From Saprospiraceae bacterium (GTDB lineage: Bacteria > Bacteroidota > Bacteroidia > Chitinophagales > Saprospiraceae), in contig JAWKLJ010000002.1 in NCBI GenBank assembly GCA_041392805.1, forward strand, positions 3,611,001 to 3,675,000: a DNA stretch of 64,000 bases. The letters run 5' to 3'. Below, one piece after another: positions 26,778 to 34,633 of the stretch. The notes under the pieces were generated by a model that ran no database searches, was not told where the DNA came from, and saw only the letters and a list, made by a program, of their open reading frames with translations. Each line of letters opens with the position of its first letter. The stretch's first letter is position 1. A program made the translations under genes and the position numbers.

Positions 26778-27115
26778 CGAAGTCGCCAAGGCGACGGACT
26801 TGCCAATCTCACAAAAAATCCCCATGTAGTAGGTATTATTTAACCAAATTCCTACCTACACATGGAGAATATTAAAAGCAGCCGGATCATTGATCAGGCT
26901 AAGCCTGAAGTTAATGGTTTTATTTCAATGTTTGAACGCCTGGAGCAAAAAGTTATGCTCAGCGGATTATCCGATTCTACTTTGCTCAACTATGGTCGTT
27001 GTATCGCAAGGACCAGATTTGCTTCTCCCTAGCCTGGTCGCTTCGATTAGCTATGACCTCGTTCAACATCAACTTCAATCTGGGTCGTGCTGACCGATTG
27101 GAGTCTTATTTATGC
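26778..27115 (+). repeat. Array repeat copy 6, longest, with an ATG-started recombinase fragment
   Basis: This copy keeps a start codon at 26862: MENIKSSRIIDQAKPEV, then NGFISMFERLEQKVMLSGLS, DSTLLNYGRCIART, then TAG at about 27030. It is 56 codons of a tyrosine-recombinase-like core-binding domain and nothing of the catalytic domain. A hairpin (ATGTAGTAGGTATTA/ATTCCTACCTACACAT) precedes the start. The tail is as in copy 4. Confidence 0.72.
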
Positions 27116-27127
27116 TGGGCAGTTTTT

Positions 27128-27739
27128 TTATTTAAGTTCTGAAAGGATTATTTTCTTTTGCTGCAGGGTATTCTTCATTGCCTTTTCTCTGACTTTAGGG
27201 TCGTCATTGTTTATTAAGTCCCAATATTCAACAGGAACAACTTGCCAAGATAAGCCATACTTGTCTTTACACCAACCACAAGAACTTTCTTGTCCACCCT
27301 TTGTAGTCAAGGCATTCCAATAGTAATCTGTTTCAGCTTGGTCTTTCGTGTTGATAACAAAAGAAACGGATTCATTGAATTTTGCAAATGGACCCGCTGC
27401 CAAAATGCTTAATTCCATACCTGCAATTTCAATAATGGCCGTTTCAAAATTTCCGCCCCCTGCTTCTGGTGGATTTGTGTATTTGTGGTGTTCTTTAAGC
27501 TTACCGTCTTTAAATATTGAAAGATAATAATCGGTTACTTCTTTAGCATCTGTCGTTTCAACCCAAAGAGAAGGTGTTATTTTTTGAGTAATCATATTTT
27601 TGTTTTTAATCGTTTTATCCGTGTCATTTGTTGCTACCGTATTATCGATTGCTTTGTCAGTGTTATTTGACTGACTTGAATTTGAGCAAGAGGTTGTCAA
27701 ACCAATAATAATTGTTCCAAGGAGTATTAGTTTATTCAT
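27128..27739 (-). CDS. VOC-superfamily (PhnB-like) lipoprotein, copy 2
   Basis: Almost identical to the gene at 22238-22849, including signal peptide, lipobox and the VOC domain; the one amino-acid difference seen is Thr for Arg in the linker (DNTVATND). Upstream the copies share about 60 bp with a few substitutions and then diverge right after CCATAACGTTT, inside the next attC-like site. It appears to be a recent duplication of a whole cassette. Confidence 0.82.
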   Translation of the reverse strand: MNKLILLGTIIIGLTTSCSNSSQSNNTDKAIDNTVATNDTDKTIKNKNMITQKITPSLWVETTDAKEVTDYYLSIFKDGKLKEHHKYTNPPEAGGGNFETAIIEIAGMELSILAAGPFAKFNESVSFVINTKDQAETDYYWNALTTKGGQESSCGWCKDKYGLSWQVVPVEYWDLINNDDPKVREKAMKNTLQQKKIILSELK

Positions 27740-27793
27740 TTTTTATATGAAGCTAGGTCTGTCTGATCGTTAATGTTGTCTTTAAAATTACCC

Positions 27794-27966
27794 ATAACGT
27801 TTGAGTTTATGCAGTGCGGGGATTAGGAGGGCTTAGCAATTAAGCGCAGCGGAATGCTAAGACCGACCTGCTCCGAAACTGTCCCACGTTACTAAACGAA
27901 ATTAAGAAATTGCATTTAATACCAACACTGAAACCCCGCATTGCATAAACTTTTTGTTGTAGGCCG
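27794..27966 (-). repeat. attC-like long imperfect palindrome
   Basis: Left CCATAACGTTT; arms GTTTATGCAGTGCGGGG (27805-27821) and CCCCGCATTGCATAAAC (27934-27950) pair with one mismatch; right end TTTTTGTTGTAGG. About 170 bp, the longest of the sites. Confidence 0.6.
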
Positions 27967-27974
27967 TAGGTACT

Positions 27975-28586
27975 TCACGAAACCCAAAACTCTGGCCGTG
28001 AAATTATTCTCCATTTCGTCCCCTCTTTTTTTAAAATCACAATTGTCCCCACTGCATTTAGGCGTCCAATGTACAGTCCACAATAAACAGCTGCATAGTC
28101 ACCTTCAAAAGCTACGTTCGAGAATTCAAACGCTCCAAAGAATCTCGAATCTTTGTCTTTTAATTTGCTAAGTCCATTGTTCTTTAGTAGTCCTTCAAAT
28201 TTCTTTCTAGTTATCAGATTATATTCGCAGTCCAAATAAAATTCTTTCTTCAATTCATTGTCCTTGTTATCTGCTTTGAGTTCATGAATCAATTGTCCAA
28301 TTTCGGGACTCTGTCTAAGAACTTCATTTATATTGTCCGCGAAACTCAGGATAATTAGTTGTCCACTTTGAATTGCTTCTACTGATTCTACCGCCATTTG
28401 AATTGTCTCAGAAATCTGTTTCCCGCTTGTTGCTCTATTGATAAAAACTAAATTGTCGACCGTGTCATTCCTTAATTTAAATTCTTCTTGAATTATTGTT
28501 GAATACACGTCATATGCATTCTTGTCCGTTTGGGCAAACAAGTTGAGTGAAGTCAACATTAATATAATCGTTAGTCTACTTGTCAT
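27975..28586 (-). CDS. Hypothetical secreted protein
   Basis: 203 aa with a Sec signal peptide (MTSRLTIILMLTSLNLFAQ). The mature protein is helical then beta-rich at the end (GDYAAVYCGLYIGRLNAVGT, VILKKEGTKWRIISRPEFWVS). The family is not recognised. Single-gene unit between the attC-like sites at 27.8-27.97 and 28.6-28.74 kb. Confidence 0.6.
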   Translation of the reverse strand: MTSRLTIILMLTSLNLFAQTDKNAYDVYSTIIQEEFKLRNDTVDNLVFINRATSGKQISETIQMAVESVEAIQSGQLIILSFADNINEVLRQSPEIGQLIHELKADNKDNELKKEFYLDCEYNLITRKKFEGLLKNNGLSKLKDKDSRFFGAFEFSNVAFEGDYAAVYCGLYIGRLNAVGTIVILKKEGTKWRIISRPEFWVS

Positions 28587-28596
28587 TGTACCTATG

Positions 28597-28744
28597 GCCT
28601 ACAATGGTGTGCGTATGCGACGTGCCGCTTTATTTGTTTTCAATATCGGTATCTGTTCTTATTTGCCGAACATCAACTCCTATCCTATCCTATTCCTTTA
28701 TTGTTTTCCATAATAGTGGCATGATCTCATATGCTGTGTTGGGC
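28597..28744 (-). repeat. attC-like imperfect palindrome
   Basis: Right core GTTGGGC (28738-28744) is exact; the left end GCCTACAATGG is degenerate. Arms GTGTGCGTATGCGACGTGCC and GTGGCATGATCTCATATGC pair imperfectly. Confidence 0.5.
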
Positions 28745-28766
28745 GTAATCTTCCCTAAACAATCTA

Positions 28767-29642
28767 TCATTGGAAATACTCAATTATTCTTTCATTTATT
28801 GACCGTGGGACATCTCCAAGATAGTTTATTCGAAAAACCCAGTTTCCTTTCCCGTCAATTTTATAAACGAATCGTTCTAGTTTTTCATCAACTATATGCT
28901 TTCTATAGAAATAGGATTTGATTTCAATTTTTTTCCCAGTATCATCAAATTTGTGAAATACTTTTTGTGATATTCGTCCATCTGGCTTAATTGTCTCTAT
29001 CCAATGATAAGTACCATCATCGCTATAGTGGTACTTATTTTGGTCTCTTTGATCATTATTGTATGTACTCAATGATTCTAATAATCTTCCAGTTTTCTTA
29101 CTGTATTTTCTAATGTAGATGGATATATCACCTCTTTTCGTCACGGTTTTACGTTCCTCAATTATAAATTGATTTGTTGTATCATATTTCACTTGACTCG
29201 TTGAATTCACAACTCCATTTTCTGAATCTGTTCTTTTCACTAGTCTATATTCATCATCATAATAGTATGTTTGGGTATTGGGAAACAATTCATCCTTGGT
29301 ATCTAGCTTTTCTTCTACAATTCTTAGAGCTCTATTAAGAGATTTTGTTAACACCCAAATGGTATCTCCAGGTGCTCTTAAATCAGCATATCTCTTCATG
29401 TATCCATTGGAATCAAATTCCATCTCCGCATAGTCTTGTTCATACTGCCAATGCATTCCCTTTCTTTCTCCTTTGACTATTTCCCCATCCACAATTTCAA
29501 CCTCATATGTAGATTCATTTATAAGTTTCACTTTACCATGTATCTGAGTTCTCTCTAAATCAGGTTTTAAAAAGATAGTTTGGCCAAGAAGACTGCTACC
29601 CAACAAATTTATTGCTATGCACAACGCTAAACTTATTCTCAT
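28767..29642 (-). CDS. Secreted protein with YD/RHS-like beta repeats
   Basis: 291 aa. Signal peptide MRISLALCIAINLLGSSLLGQ. The mature part contains repeated Tyr/Asp strand units (YYYDDEYRLVKRTDSENG, KYSKKTGRLLESLSTYNNDQ, YHYSDDGTYHWIETIKPDG) like MORN/YD-type repeats of surface proteins. No toxin domain is visible. Single-gene unit of the array. Confidence 0.6.
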   Translation of the reverse strand: MRISLALCIAINLLGSSLLGQTIFLKPDLERTQIHGKVKLINESTYEVEIVDGEIVKGERKGMHWQYEQDYAEMEFDSNGYMKRYADLRAPGDTIWVLTKSLNRALRIVEEKLDTKDELFPNTQTYYYDDEYRLVKRTDSENGVVNSTSQVKYDTTNQFIIEERKTVTKRGDISIYIRKYSKKTGRLLESLSTYNNDQRDQNKYHYSDDGTYHWIETIKPDGRISQKVFHKFDDTGKKIEIKSYFYRKHIVDEKLERFVYKIDGKGNWVFRINYLGDVPRSINERIIEYFQ

Positions 29643-29672
29643 TTACCTCAAATGTTTTAATCTTGAAAATAC

Positions 29673-29740
29673 GCCCAACGGTCCGCTAGACGATCGGCCG
29701 GAGCCCTAGCGGAGGCTGGACGGCTAGCGATTTGTTGCTT
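29673..29740 (-). repeat. attC-like imperfect palindrome
   Basis: Left core GCCCAAC (29673-29679, exact RYYYAAC) followed by G; GC-rich arms CCGCTAG/CTAGCGG; right end GATTTGTTGC. The last codons and stop of the nucleotidyltransferase gene lie inside it. Confidence 0.58.
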
Positions 29741-30062
29741 CCGTATTCTTTCTATATATATTCTTTTTGTACAATTCGAGATACTTTTTGAAATACTCAC
29801 CTTTGATATTTTCATTTGTGATTAAATCTACTTTTGCATCCAAAATTCTCTGTAATTCAATCCATAATTTTAATAAATGTTTTGAGTTTTCTTTCTTAGA
29901 AAATTTTTTAGAATCAAATTCTACCATCAAATCTATGTCACTTTCTCCTTTTTTAAATCTACCATCTACTATTGACCCAAAAGCATAAAGGTTAACCACA
30001 TTATAAATTTTACAAGCCTCATGGATTTCCTCTAACTTAGAATTTAGATAATTATCAATCAT
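29724..30062 (-). CDS. MNT-type nucleotidyltransferase domain protein
   Basis: 112 aa. The minimal nucleotidyltransferase fold shows AFGSIVDGRFKKGESDIDLM: the GSxxxG motif and the metal-binding DxD (SDIDL), with a third acidic residue expected at KVDLIT. Its start overlaps the stop of the DUF4132 gene by 4 bp (ATGA), so it is the third gene of an operon. MNT proteins are often antitoxins of HEPN partners (AMPylating), but no HEPN gene follows. Its role here is open: regulation or modification of the DUF4132/ubiquitin-like pair is one idea. Confidence 0.8.
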   Translation of the reverse strand: MIDNYLNSKLEEIHEACKIYNVVNLYAFGSIVDGRFKKGESDIDLMVEFDSKKFSKKENSKHLLKLWIELQRILDAKVDLITNENIKGEYFKKYLELYKKNIYRKNTEATNR

Positions 30063-32158
30063 TTTCGTTTTATTTGGCGTATAATAGTTGGGTCGGTAAT
30101 TTTCGAATCTTCAGCTAACAATAATGCTTTTGATATTATTATAGAAAGCATATTGTCACCCTCAAAAGGGATAAAAACCTTTTTCAACTTTTTGGCAGAT
30201 CGATCAGCCACAATACATAAATATTGATCATCAGGTTCCATTAGGATATTGCCACTTCCCATATGAATTTTATAATCTCGAATAGAACCTTTTATTTTTA
30301 AATATTTACCTTGAAATTCACATTTATCTGCGATTTTCATTTTAGGAATAATATTTTTTAAAATTTCAACCCTTGTTTTCGACCTCTCAGTTAATTCTCC
30401 ATTTGAATAAGAAGACCAATAGTTTATAGTGCCGTTGTCGCCTCTATCATGCCATTCTGGATCGTTGCCAATGCTGGTGACACCTACAAATAAGTCAATG
30501 TCTCGCATGACTTCTGTAAATATAATAGCTGGAACTTCAGAAAGTGGTAGTTGATCTTTCTTTTTATAGAATCTGACTTGGTCTGTTGATATATGAGCAG
30601 AACCGTAAGTTTTTGAGTGTTCTCCAAGATATATATCGCTTACCCAGTATTCAACCTTATAATCACTTTCTGGAACTTTGTAAGTTGCTTTTCCACTATT
30701 AATGATTCCGCTTGGAGACCACCCTCTTACTTTACACAATGCTGAAACATGGTCTTTGTTAAGTATATGACTGGCATATCTATTTGAGTAAGTTTCCGTA
30801 TTCAGTTCGGCATCAGTAATAATATAAATTTCACGGAAAGCTTGCTTAAATGGTTGTAATATCTCATTTGAGAGAATGTAATTTCTCCAATTTAATATGT
30901 AATCACTTTCAAATCCAATCGGATGCCAAAGAGACACTTTTGTTCCTGTCAATTCTTTAGAATACAAGTTTCCCTCAAAATCAGTAAATCCCTTATCGGA
31001 AAGAATTAGGTTTACATTTAAGTTATCATTTTTGAAATTCCAGATTAGGTTTCTTGCTAAAATGTTGACCAAATTGTTGTTTAAGTAGTTTTCTTTGAAA
31101 ATTGAATACGGAATAACTCTGTTAATTAGGTAGAAATTTTCAATTCTTTTCTTTTGAGAACTGATGGACGTTTTGATTTCTTTTACTTTTTTCTTGAACC
31201 CTTTAATTTCATTTGGAAAGGCATCCTTTAGTTTCTTAGGTAGTGTTTTCTGTCTTTTTTCATTGCTTAGTTGGTAGTAAATTAATTGTTCCTTATGATT
31301 ATGAATCTCAAATACACAATCTACATCATCAATTTTGAAGATATACTTTGAATCTCCACTAATACCAAAATCTGGGATTACTGATTCTTCAATTTCAGCT
31401 TTAGTTCTACCTGATTTTTCACCAACAGTAGTGATAGCTGTATCTATTCGTTTAAGTATGTTTTTATTCTTGGCTTTTGCTTTTAGATTAGTCAGTCTTG
31501 GGATACTAATTTCTTGTGGAAGTTGGCTATATACGTGAATGGCATCTTGTGACGTATTCGGATTAGTGAGAGCAAGTTTGTCTACCAATTCAATAAATCT
31601 TGAATCTTTGTTTATGACAGTTGACTGAATAAACCCTCTTAAAATTCTTCCCCCCAAGGATTGATAGAAGTAATTTTGAAAATTGTTTAAATAAGCATAA
31701 GTCTTCATTCTAAAAAAGCCTTCCCTGATTATGTCATCACCATATACTTTCTTAACCCATTCAGGAATATTTCTATCATTAAATCCCAAATCTTTTTGAA
31801 TTTGTTCATTGGCTGCAACAGCTCCAAGATTGGCAAATCTTCTTTGTTTTTCCTTGCTTTTCTCTATACAATCATTTATCCATTTGCTTCCTACAGACAT
31901 AAATTCATCTTCTCCAATTTTATCAATTAATTCTTTAGTTTCAGAATACCATGATTTTAAAGGCATTTTATTATGCTTATCAAGTAGAATAAAATGAGTG
32001 AATAATTCAAGCCATTGTTCGTTTATAGAATATTCCGTATTTAAAAATTTCAAAGTCTTTTCTGTGAAGACAGGCTTTTCCATATTTTTAATATTTGTTC
32101 TTTTATCCAAAGTTTTCTTCTCACTCTTTCCAAAAAGTTTGTTGATTAACCTTTTCAT
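30059..32158 (-). CDS. DUF4132 domain protein
   Basis: 699 aa from the ATG at 32158, one base after the stop of the ubiquitin-like gene (the in-frame TTG at 32170 would overlap it). The block LQPFKQAFREIYIITDAELN, TETYSNRYASHILNKDHVSA and LCKVRGWSPSG in the second half matches the DUF4132 signature that I know from MolR/WGR-associated proteins. The N-terminal half is helical with HEAT-like character. No enzymatic motif was identified. DUF4132 proteins are linked in the literature to predicted biological-conflict or regulatory systems; the function here is unproven. Confidence 0.78.
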   Translation of the reverse strand: MKRLINKLFGKSEKKTLDKRTNIKNMEKPVFTEKTLKFLNTEYSINEQWLELFTHFILLDKHNKMPLKSWYSETKELIDKIGEDEFMSVGSKWINDCIEKSKEKQRRFANLGAVAANEQIQKDLGFNDRNIPEWVKKVYGDDIIREGFFRMKTYAYLNNFQNYFYQSLGGRILRGFIQSTVINKDSRFIELVDKLALTNPNTSQDAIHVYSQLPQEISIPRLTNLKAKAKNKNILKRIDTAITTVGEKSGRTKAEIEESVIPDFGISGDSKYIFKIDDVDCVFEIHNHKEQLIYYQLSNEKRQKTLPKKLKDAFPNEIKGFKKKVKEIKTSISSQKKRIENFYLINRVIPYSIFKENYLNNNLVNILARNLIWNFKNDNLNVNLILSDKGFTDFEGNLYSKELTGTKVSLWHPIGFESDYILNWRNYILSNEILQPFKQAFREIYIITDAELNTETYSNRYASHILNKDHVSALCKVRGWSPSGIINSGKATYKVPESDYKVEYWVSDIYLGEHSKTYGSAHISTDQVRFYKKKDQLPLSEVPAIIFTEVMRDIDLFVGVTSIGNDPEWHDRGDNGTINYWSSYSNGELTERSKTRVEILKNIIPKMKIADKCEFQGKYLKIKGSIRDYKIHMGSGNILMEPDDQYLCIVADRSAKKLKKVFIPFEGDNMLSIIISKALLLAEDSKITDPTIIRQIKRK

Positions 32159-32159
32159 A

Positions 32160-32549
32160 TTATCCGCCAACTAATGGTGTCAATTTAATGAACTGTAATT
32201 CCATTTTATCTATTATTTTTATTTTTTGCTCTAAAGAGTCCACTTGCTTATTGTTGATTATTAAGAAATAACCATTTTTATCAAAGGCATCAAGTGCTAA
32301 ATAATATTGTTTTTCTGGGTCTATTTTTCGTTTTTCAATCATTTTATAACCATTTAAAGTTACTTCTGCCTCTGTTGGTTGAACTAAGCTTTTGAAGTAT
32401 TCAGGTAATCTTTGATTGAAACTTTCTACTTCTTTATATATTCTAAGTTTAATAAGTTCCTTTACAGTTGCAGATTTCTTAGATATTTCAATTTCGAAGG
32501 AATTATTTGTTTCTCCTCCAATGGTATCGTCTTTGATTAGTATTGTCAT
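32160..32549 (-). CDS. Ubiquitin-like beta-grasp protein ending in Gly-Gly
   Basis: 129 aa, no signal. N-terminal strands (TILIKDDTIGG, SFEIEIS), the helix VKELIKLRIYKEVESFNQR and a final strand MELQFIKLTPLVGG suggest a beta-grasp fold with a long insertion. The protein ends exactly in Gly-Gly, as do ubiquitin, ThiS and MoaD. It is the first gene of a coupled operon with DUF4132 and an MNT nucleotidyltransferase; no E1, E2 or JAB gene lies beside it. Fold and conjugation are inference; the GG terminus and operon are directly visible. Confidence 0.65.
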   Translation of the reverse strand: MTILIKDDTIGGETNNSFEIEISKKSATVKELIKLRIYKEVESFNQRLPEYFKSLVQPTEAEVTLNGYKMIEKRKIDPEKQYYLALDAFDKNGYFLIINNKQVDSLEQKIKIIDKMELQFIKLTPLVGG

Positions 32550-32650
32550 TTTTTATTTTTTTTATGGAAGCTAAGAGCATGTTCGGAGGTAAAAAATACT
32601 AAAAATGGAAGTCAGTTTGTAACTTGAAAATTCACGACAAATTTCAAGTT

Positions 32651-33230
32651 ATGGTAATTCAATATGAAGAATTAACTGACTTCCAGTGGGAAGTTATAGA
32701 GGATTTATTTCCTGAGCAAGAAAAATGCATACTGAGTTTAAGAAAAGTACTGGATGCTATTTTGTGGCTAGCACGAACAGGTACCCAGTGGCGAAATTTA
32801 GACAGTAAATTTCCAAAATGGACAGCGGTGTATCATCATTTTAGGAAATGGAAAAATGACGGTCGTTTCGAAAAGATGAATCAACGGCTAAATGAAATTG
32901 AGCGTTATAGTGAGGATAAGGAAGAATCACCCTCTACCTTATGTGTTGATAGTCAAAGTGTTAAGATTAGTTCTTTTATAAGTTTAGATACTGGATACGA
33001 CGGAGGAAAGAAAATTAAGGGCCGCAAACGACATATAGCTACCGATACGATGGGATTGATTATAGGAGCTGTAGTTAGTTCGGCTCAAGTTTATGACGGA
33101 AATGAAGGCATCAAGGTATTTGGCCAATTAAAAGAGCAACTAGTTCGATTAAAGAAAGTCTTTGCGGATGGCTCCTATAAAGGTAGCTTTGAGCAATTTA
33201 TTAATGACTTACTAGAGGCCGATGTAGAAA
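32651..33230 (+). pseudogene. IS5-family transposase, N-terminal part (interrupted)
   Basis: From ATG 32651: the N-terminal DUF4096 domain (YEELTDFQWEVIEDLFP, GTQWRNLDSKFPKW) is followed by the first catalytic Asp (LCVDSQSVK) and the second (VFADGSYKG). After Asp-Val-Glu the frame runs into the inner IS and stops at 33259. Joining 33230 to 34357 (removing the insert and one 9-bp repeat) restores a complete reading frame, so the interruption is recent. Confidence 0.88.
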
Positions 33231-34347
33231 GGCGTTGTTGCATAAAGATGCGAGATTAGAAATAGGCCAAGGTTTGTATTTTTGAATTACGACAAACAAA
33301 CCTACAATCCTCGACCTATGGCAAAAGTAATATCAAAAGGGGCTAAGAATCAAGAGACGGCAGAAAAAAAGAAGTATCGAGTAAAGAATTGGAGTAGCTA
33401 TAACCAAGCTTTGGTAGGGCGAGGCAACATTACCCTATGGTTTGATGAAAGTTTAGCCCAAGTATGGCATCATGATGGACCAGATCAGCAAGGCGCCCAA
33501 TTTGTGTACTCAGATGAATGTATATTAGCTTTGTTGGAATTGAAGGCTGTCTTTAGATTAGGTTATCGTCAATTACAGGGTTTTACGAATTCCTTATTGC
33601 GATTACTTAGGCTTGATTTATCGGCTCCTAGCTATAGTCAAATATGTCGAAGAGCCCAGCAATTAGATGTAGATATTAAGGCTGCTAAATCAACTGGGCC
33701 GATGTATATCGTATTTGATTCTACGGGCTTGAAGGTGTTTGGAGAAGGAGAATGGAAGGTTCGTAAACATGGCTATAATAAACGACGAACTTGGCGTAAG
33801 CTGCATTTGGGAGTGGATGAATCCACTGGCTTTATTCATGCACAGGTACTGACAAAAAATGGAGAAGGAGATGGTGATTCTCAACAGTTCGCCGATCTAC
33901 TGGAGCAAGTACAAAGTCCAGTAGATAGAGTAAGTGGGGATGGAGCCTATGACAGCTTTGATATCTGGGATTTATTGATAATTAAGGACATTGAGGGACA
34001 TATCCCTCCACAAGAAAATGCTGTGTATAAAGTAGATTCTCAGGGTAACCCGATGGACCATCCACGTAATCACATTCTAGATCAAATTGCGGAAAAGGGG
34101 ATAAAGCAATGGAAACAGGATAGTGGGTATCATCGTAGAAGTCTCTCTGAAACGACTATGTTTAGGTTCAAGGCCATTTATGGCCCAGAATTATACTCTA
34201 GAAACCTCAGCAGTCAGAAAGTCGAAGCAGCCGTCAAAATTAGATGTTTGAATAAAATGACAGCCCAAGGTATGCCTATTTCAAAAGTTATTTGAGGGGT
34301 ATTTCAATAAAGGAAAGCTGTTTCCCGATTCTTTATGCAACAACGCC
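33231..34347 (+). mobile_element. IS5-family (IS903-type) insertion sequence, intact
   Basis: 1117 bp. Terminal inverted repeats start GGCGTTGTTGCATAAAGA; the complement ends at 34347. A perfect 9-bp target duplication ATGTAGAAA flanks it (33222-33230 and 34348-34356). End sequence and 9-bp duplication are typical of the IS903 group. Confidence 0.93.
33318..34295 (+). CDS. IS903-type DDE transposase
   Basis: 325 aa from ATG 33318. N-terminal YRVKNWSSYNQALVGRGNIT is typical of this group. The catalytic triad is visible: YIVFDSTGLKV, RVSGDGAYDSFD and the Glu in YHRRSLSETTMFRFK. It is intact and probably active: the target duplication is perfect and the host transposase is otherwise undamaged. 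A TTG at 33282 in the same frame is less likely as start. Confidence 0.92.
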   Translation: MAKVISKGAKNQETAEKKKYRVKNWSSYNQALVGRGNITLWFDESLAQVWHHDGPDQQGAQFVYSDECILALLELKAVFRLGYRQLQGFTNSLLRLLRLDLSAPSYSQICRRAQQLDVDIKAAKSTGPMYIVFDSTGLKVFGEGEWKVRKHGYNKRRTWRKLHLGVDESTGFIHAQVLTKNGEGDGDSQQFADLLEQVQSPVDRVSGDGAYDSFDIWDLLIIKDIEGHIPPQENAVYKVDSQGNPMDHPRNHILDQIAEKGIKQWKQDSGYHRRSLSETTMFRFKAIYGPELYSRNLSSQKVEAAVKIRCLNKMTAQGMPISKVI

Positions 34348-34541
34348 ATGTAGAAATATCATCTAGGCCTCCTAATGAAAAAGGATTTGTTCCTATTAAA
34401 ACACGCTGGGTAGTGGAAAGAACATTTGGGTGGTTCAATTTTTTTCGCCGATTGTCCAAAGATTATGAGAAAACCGTAGAAAGTTCGGCTGCCTGGATAT
34501 TGATCGTGAATTGCCAAATTATATTACAAAGAATGAGGTGA
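34348..34541 (+). pseudogene. IS5-family transposase, C-terminal part
   Basis: Continuation of the interrupted transposase: EISSRPPNEKGFVPIKTRWV, then VERTFGWFNFFRRLSKDYE with the third catalytic residue (Glu of VVERTFGW), ending LQRMR. In frame with the upstream part after excision of the inner IS. Confidence 0.88.
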
Positions 34542-34570
34542 TGACGAAATTTTACCTCCAAACATGCTCT

Positions 34571-34633
34571 AACGCTCTGTACAAAAGCAGTGACCGCGAT
34601 TAGCGGACATTGACTTTTTGCACCTTGTTAGGT
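34571..34633 (-). repeat. attC-like site disrupted at its left end by the IS
   Basis: AACGCTCTGTACAAAAGCAG at the left and CACCTTGTTAGGT at the right (exact GTTRRRY core, 34627-34633). Arms around GACCGC/GCGGAC pair imperfectly. The left core (GCTAA) is on the other side of the IS at 32571-32574. The right core includes the stop of the next gene. Confidence 0.58.

Larger units (their letters stand above)
32575..34569 (+). mobile_element. IS5-family insertion sequence, interrupted by a second IS
   Basis: Ends: GAGCATGTTCGGAGGTAAA at 32575 and its complement at 34551-34569 (one mismatch), flanked by TAA direct repeats (32572-32574 and 34570-34572). It carries a DUF4096-type transposase split at 33230 by the inner element. 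Without the insert it is about 870 bp. It landed inside an attC-like site. Confidence 0.9.

Noticed and set aside
16640..27120. CRISPR array or simple tandem repeats
   Set aside because: Repeat units are 230-280 bp, diverged, and separated by whole genes rather than short unique spacers; no cas genes.
29724..30062. HEPN-MNT toxin-antitoxin pair
   Set aside because: No HEPN gene precedes or follows; the MNT gene is instead coupled to the DUF4132 gene.
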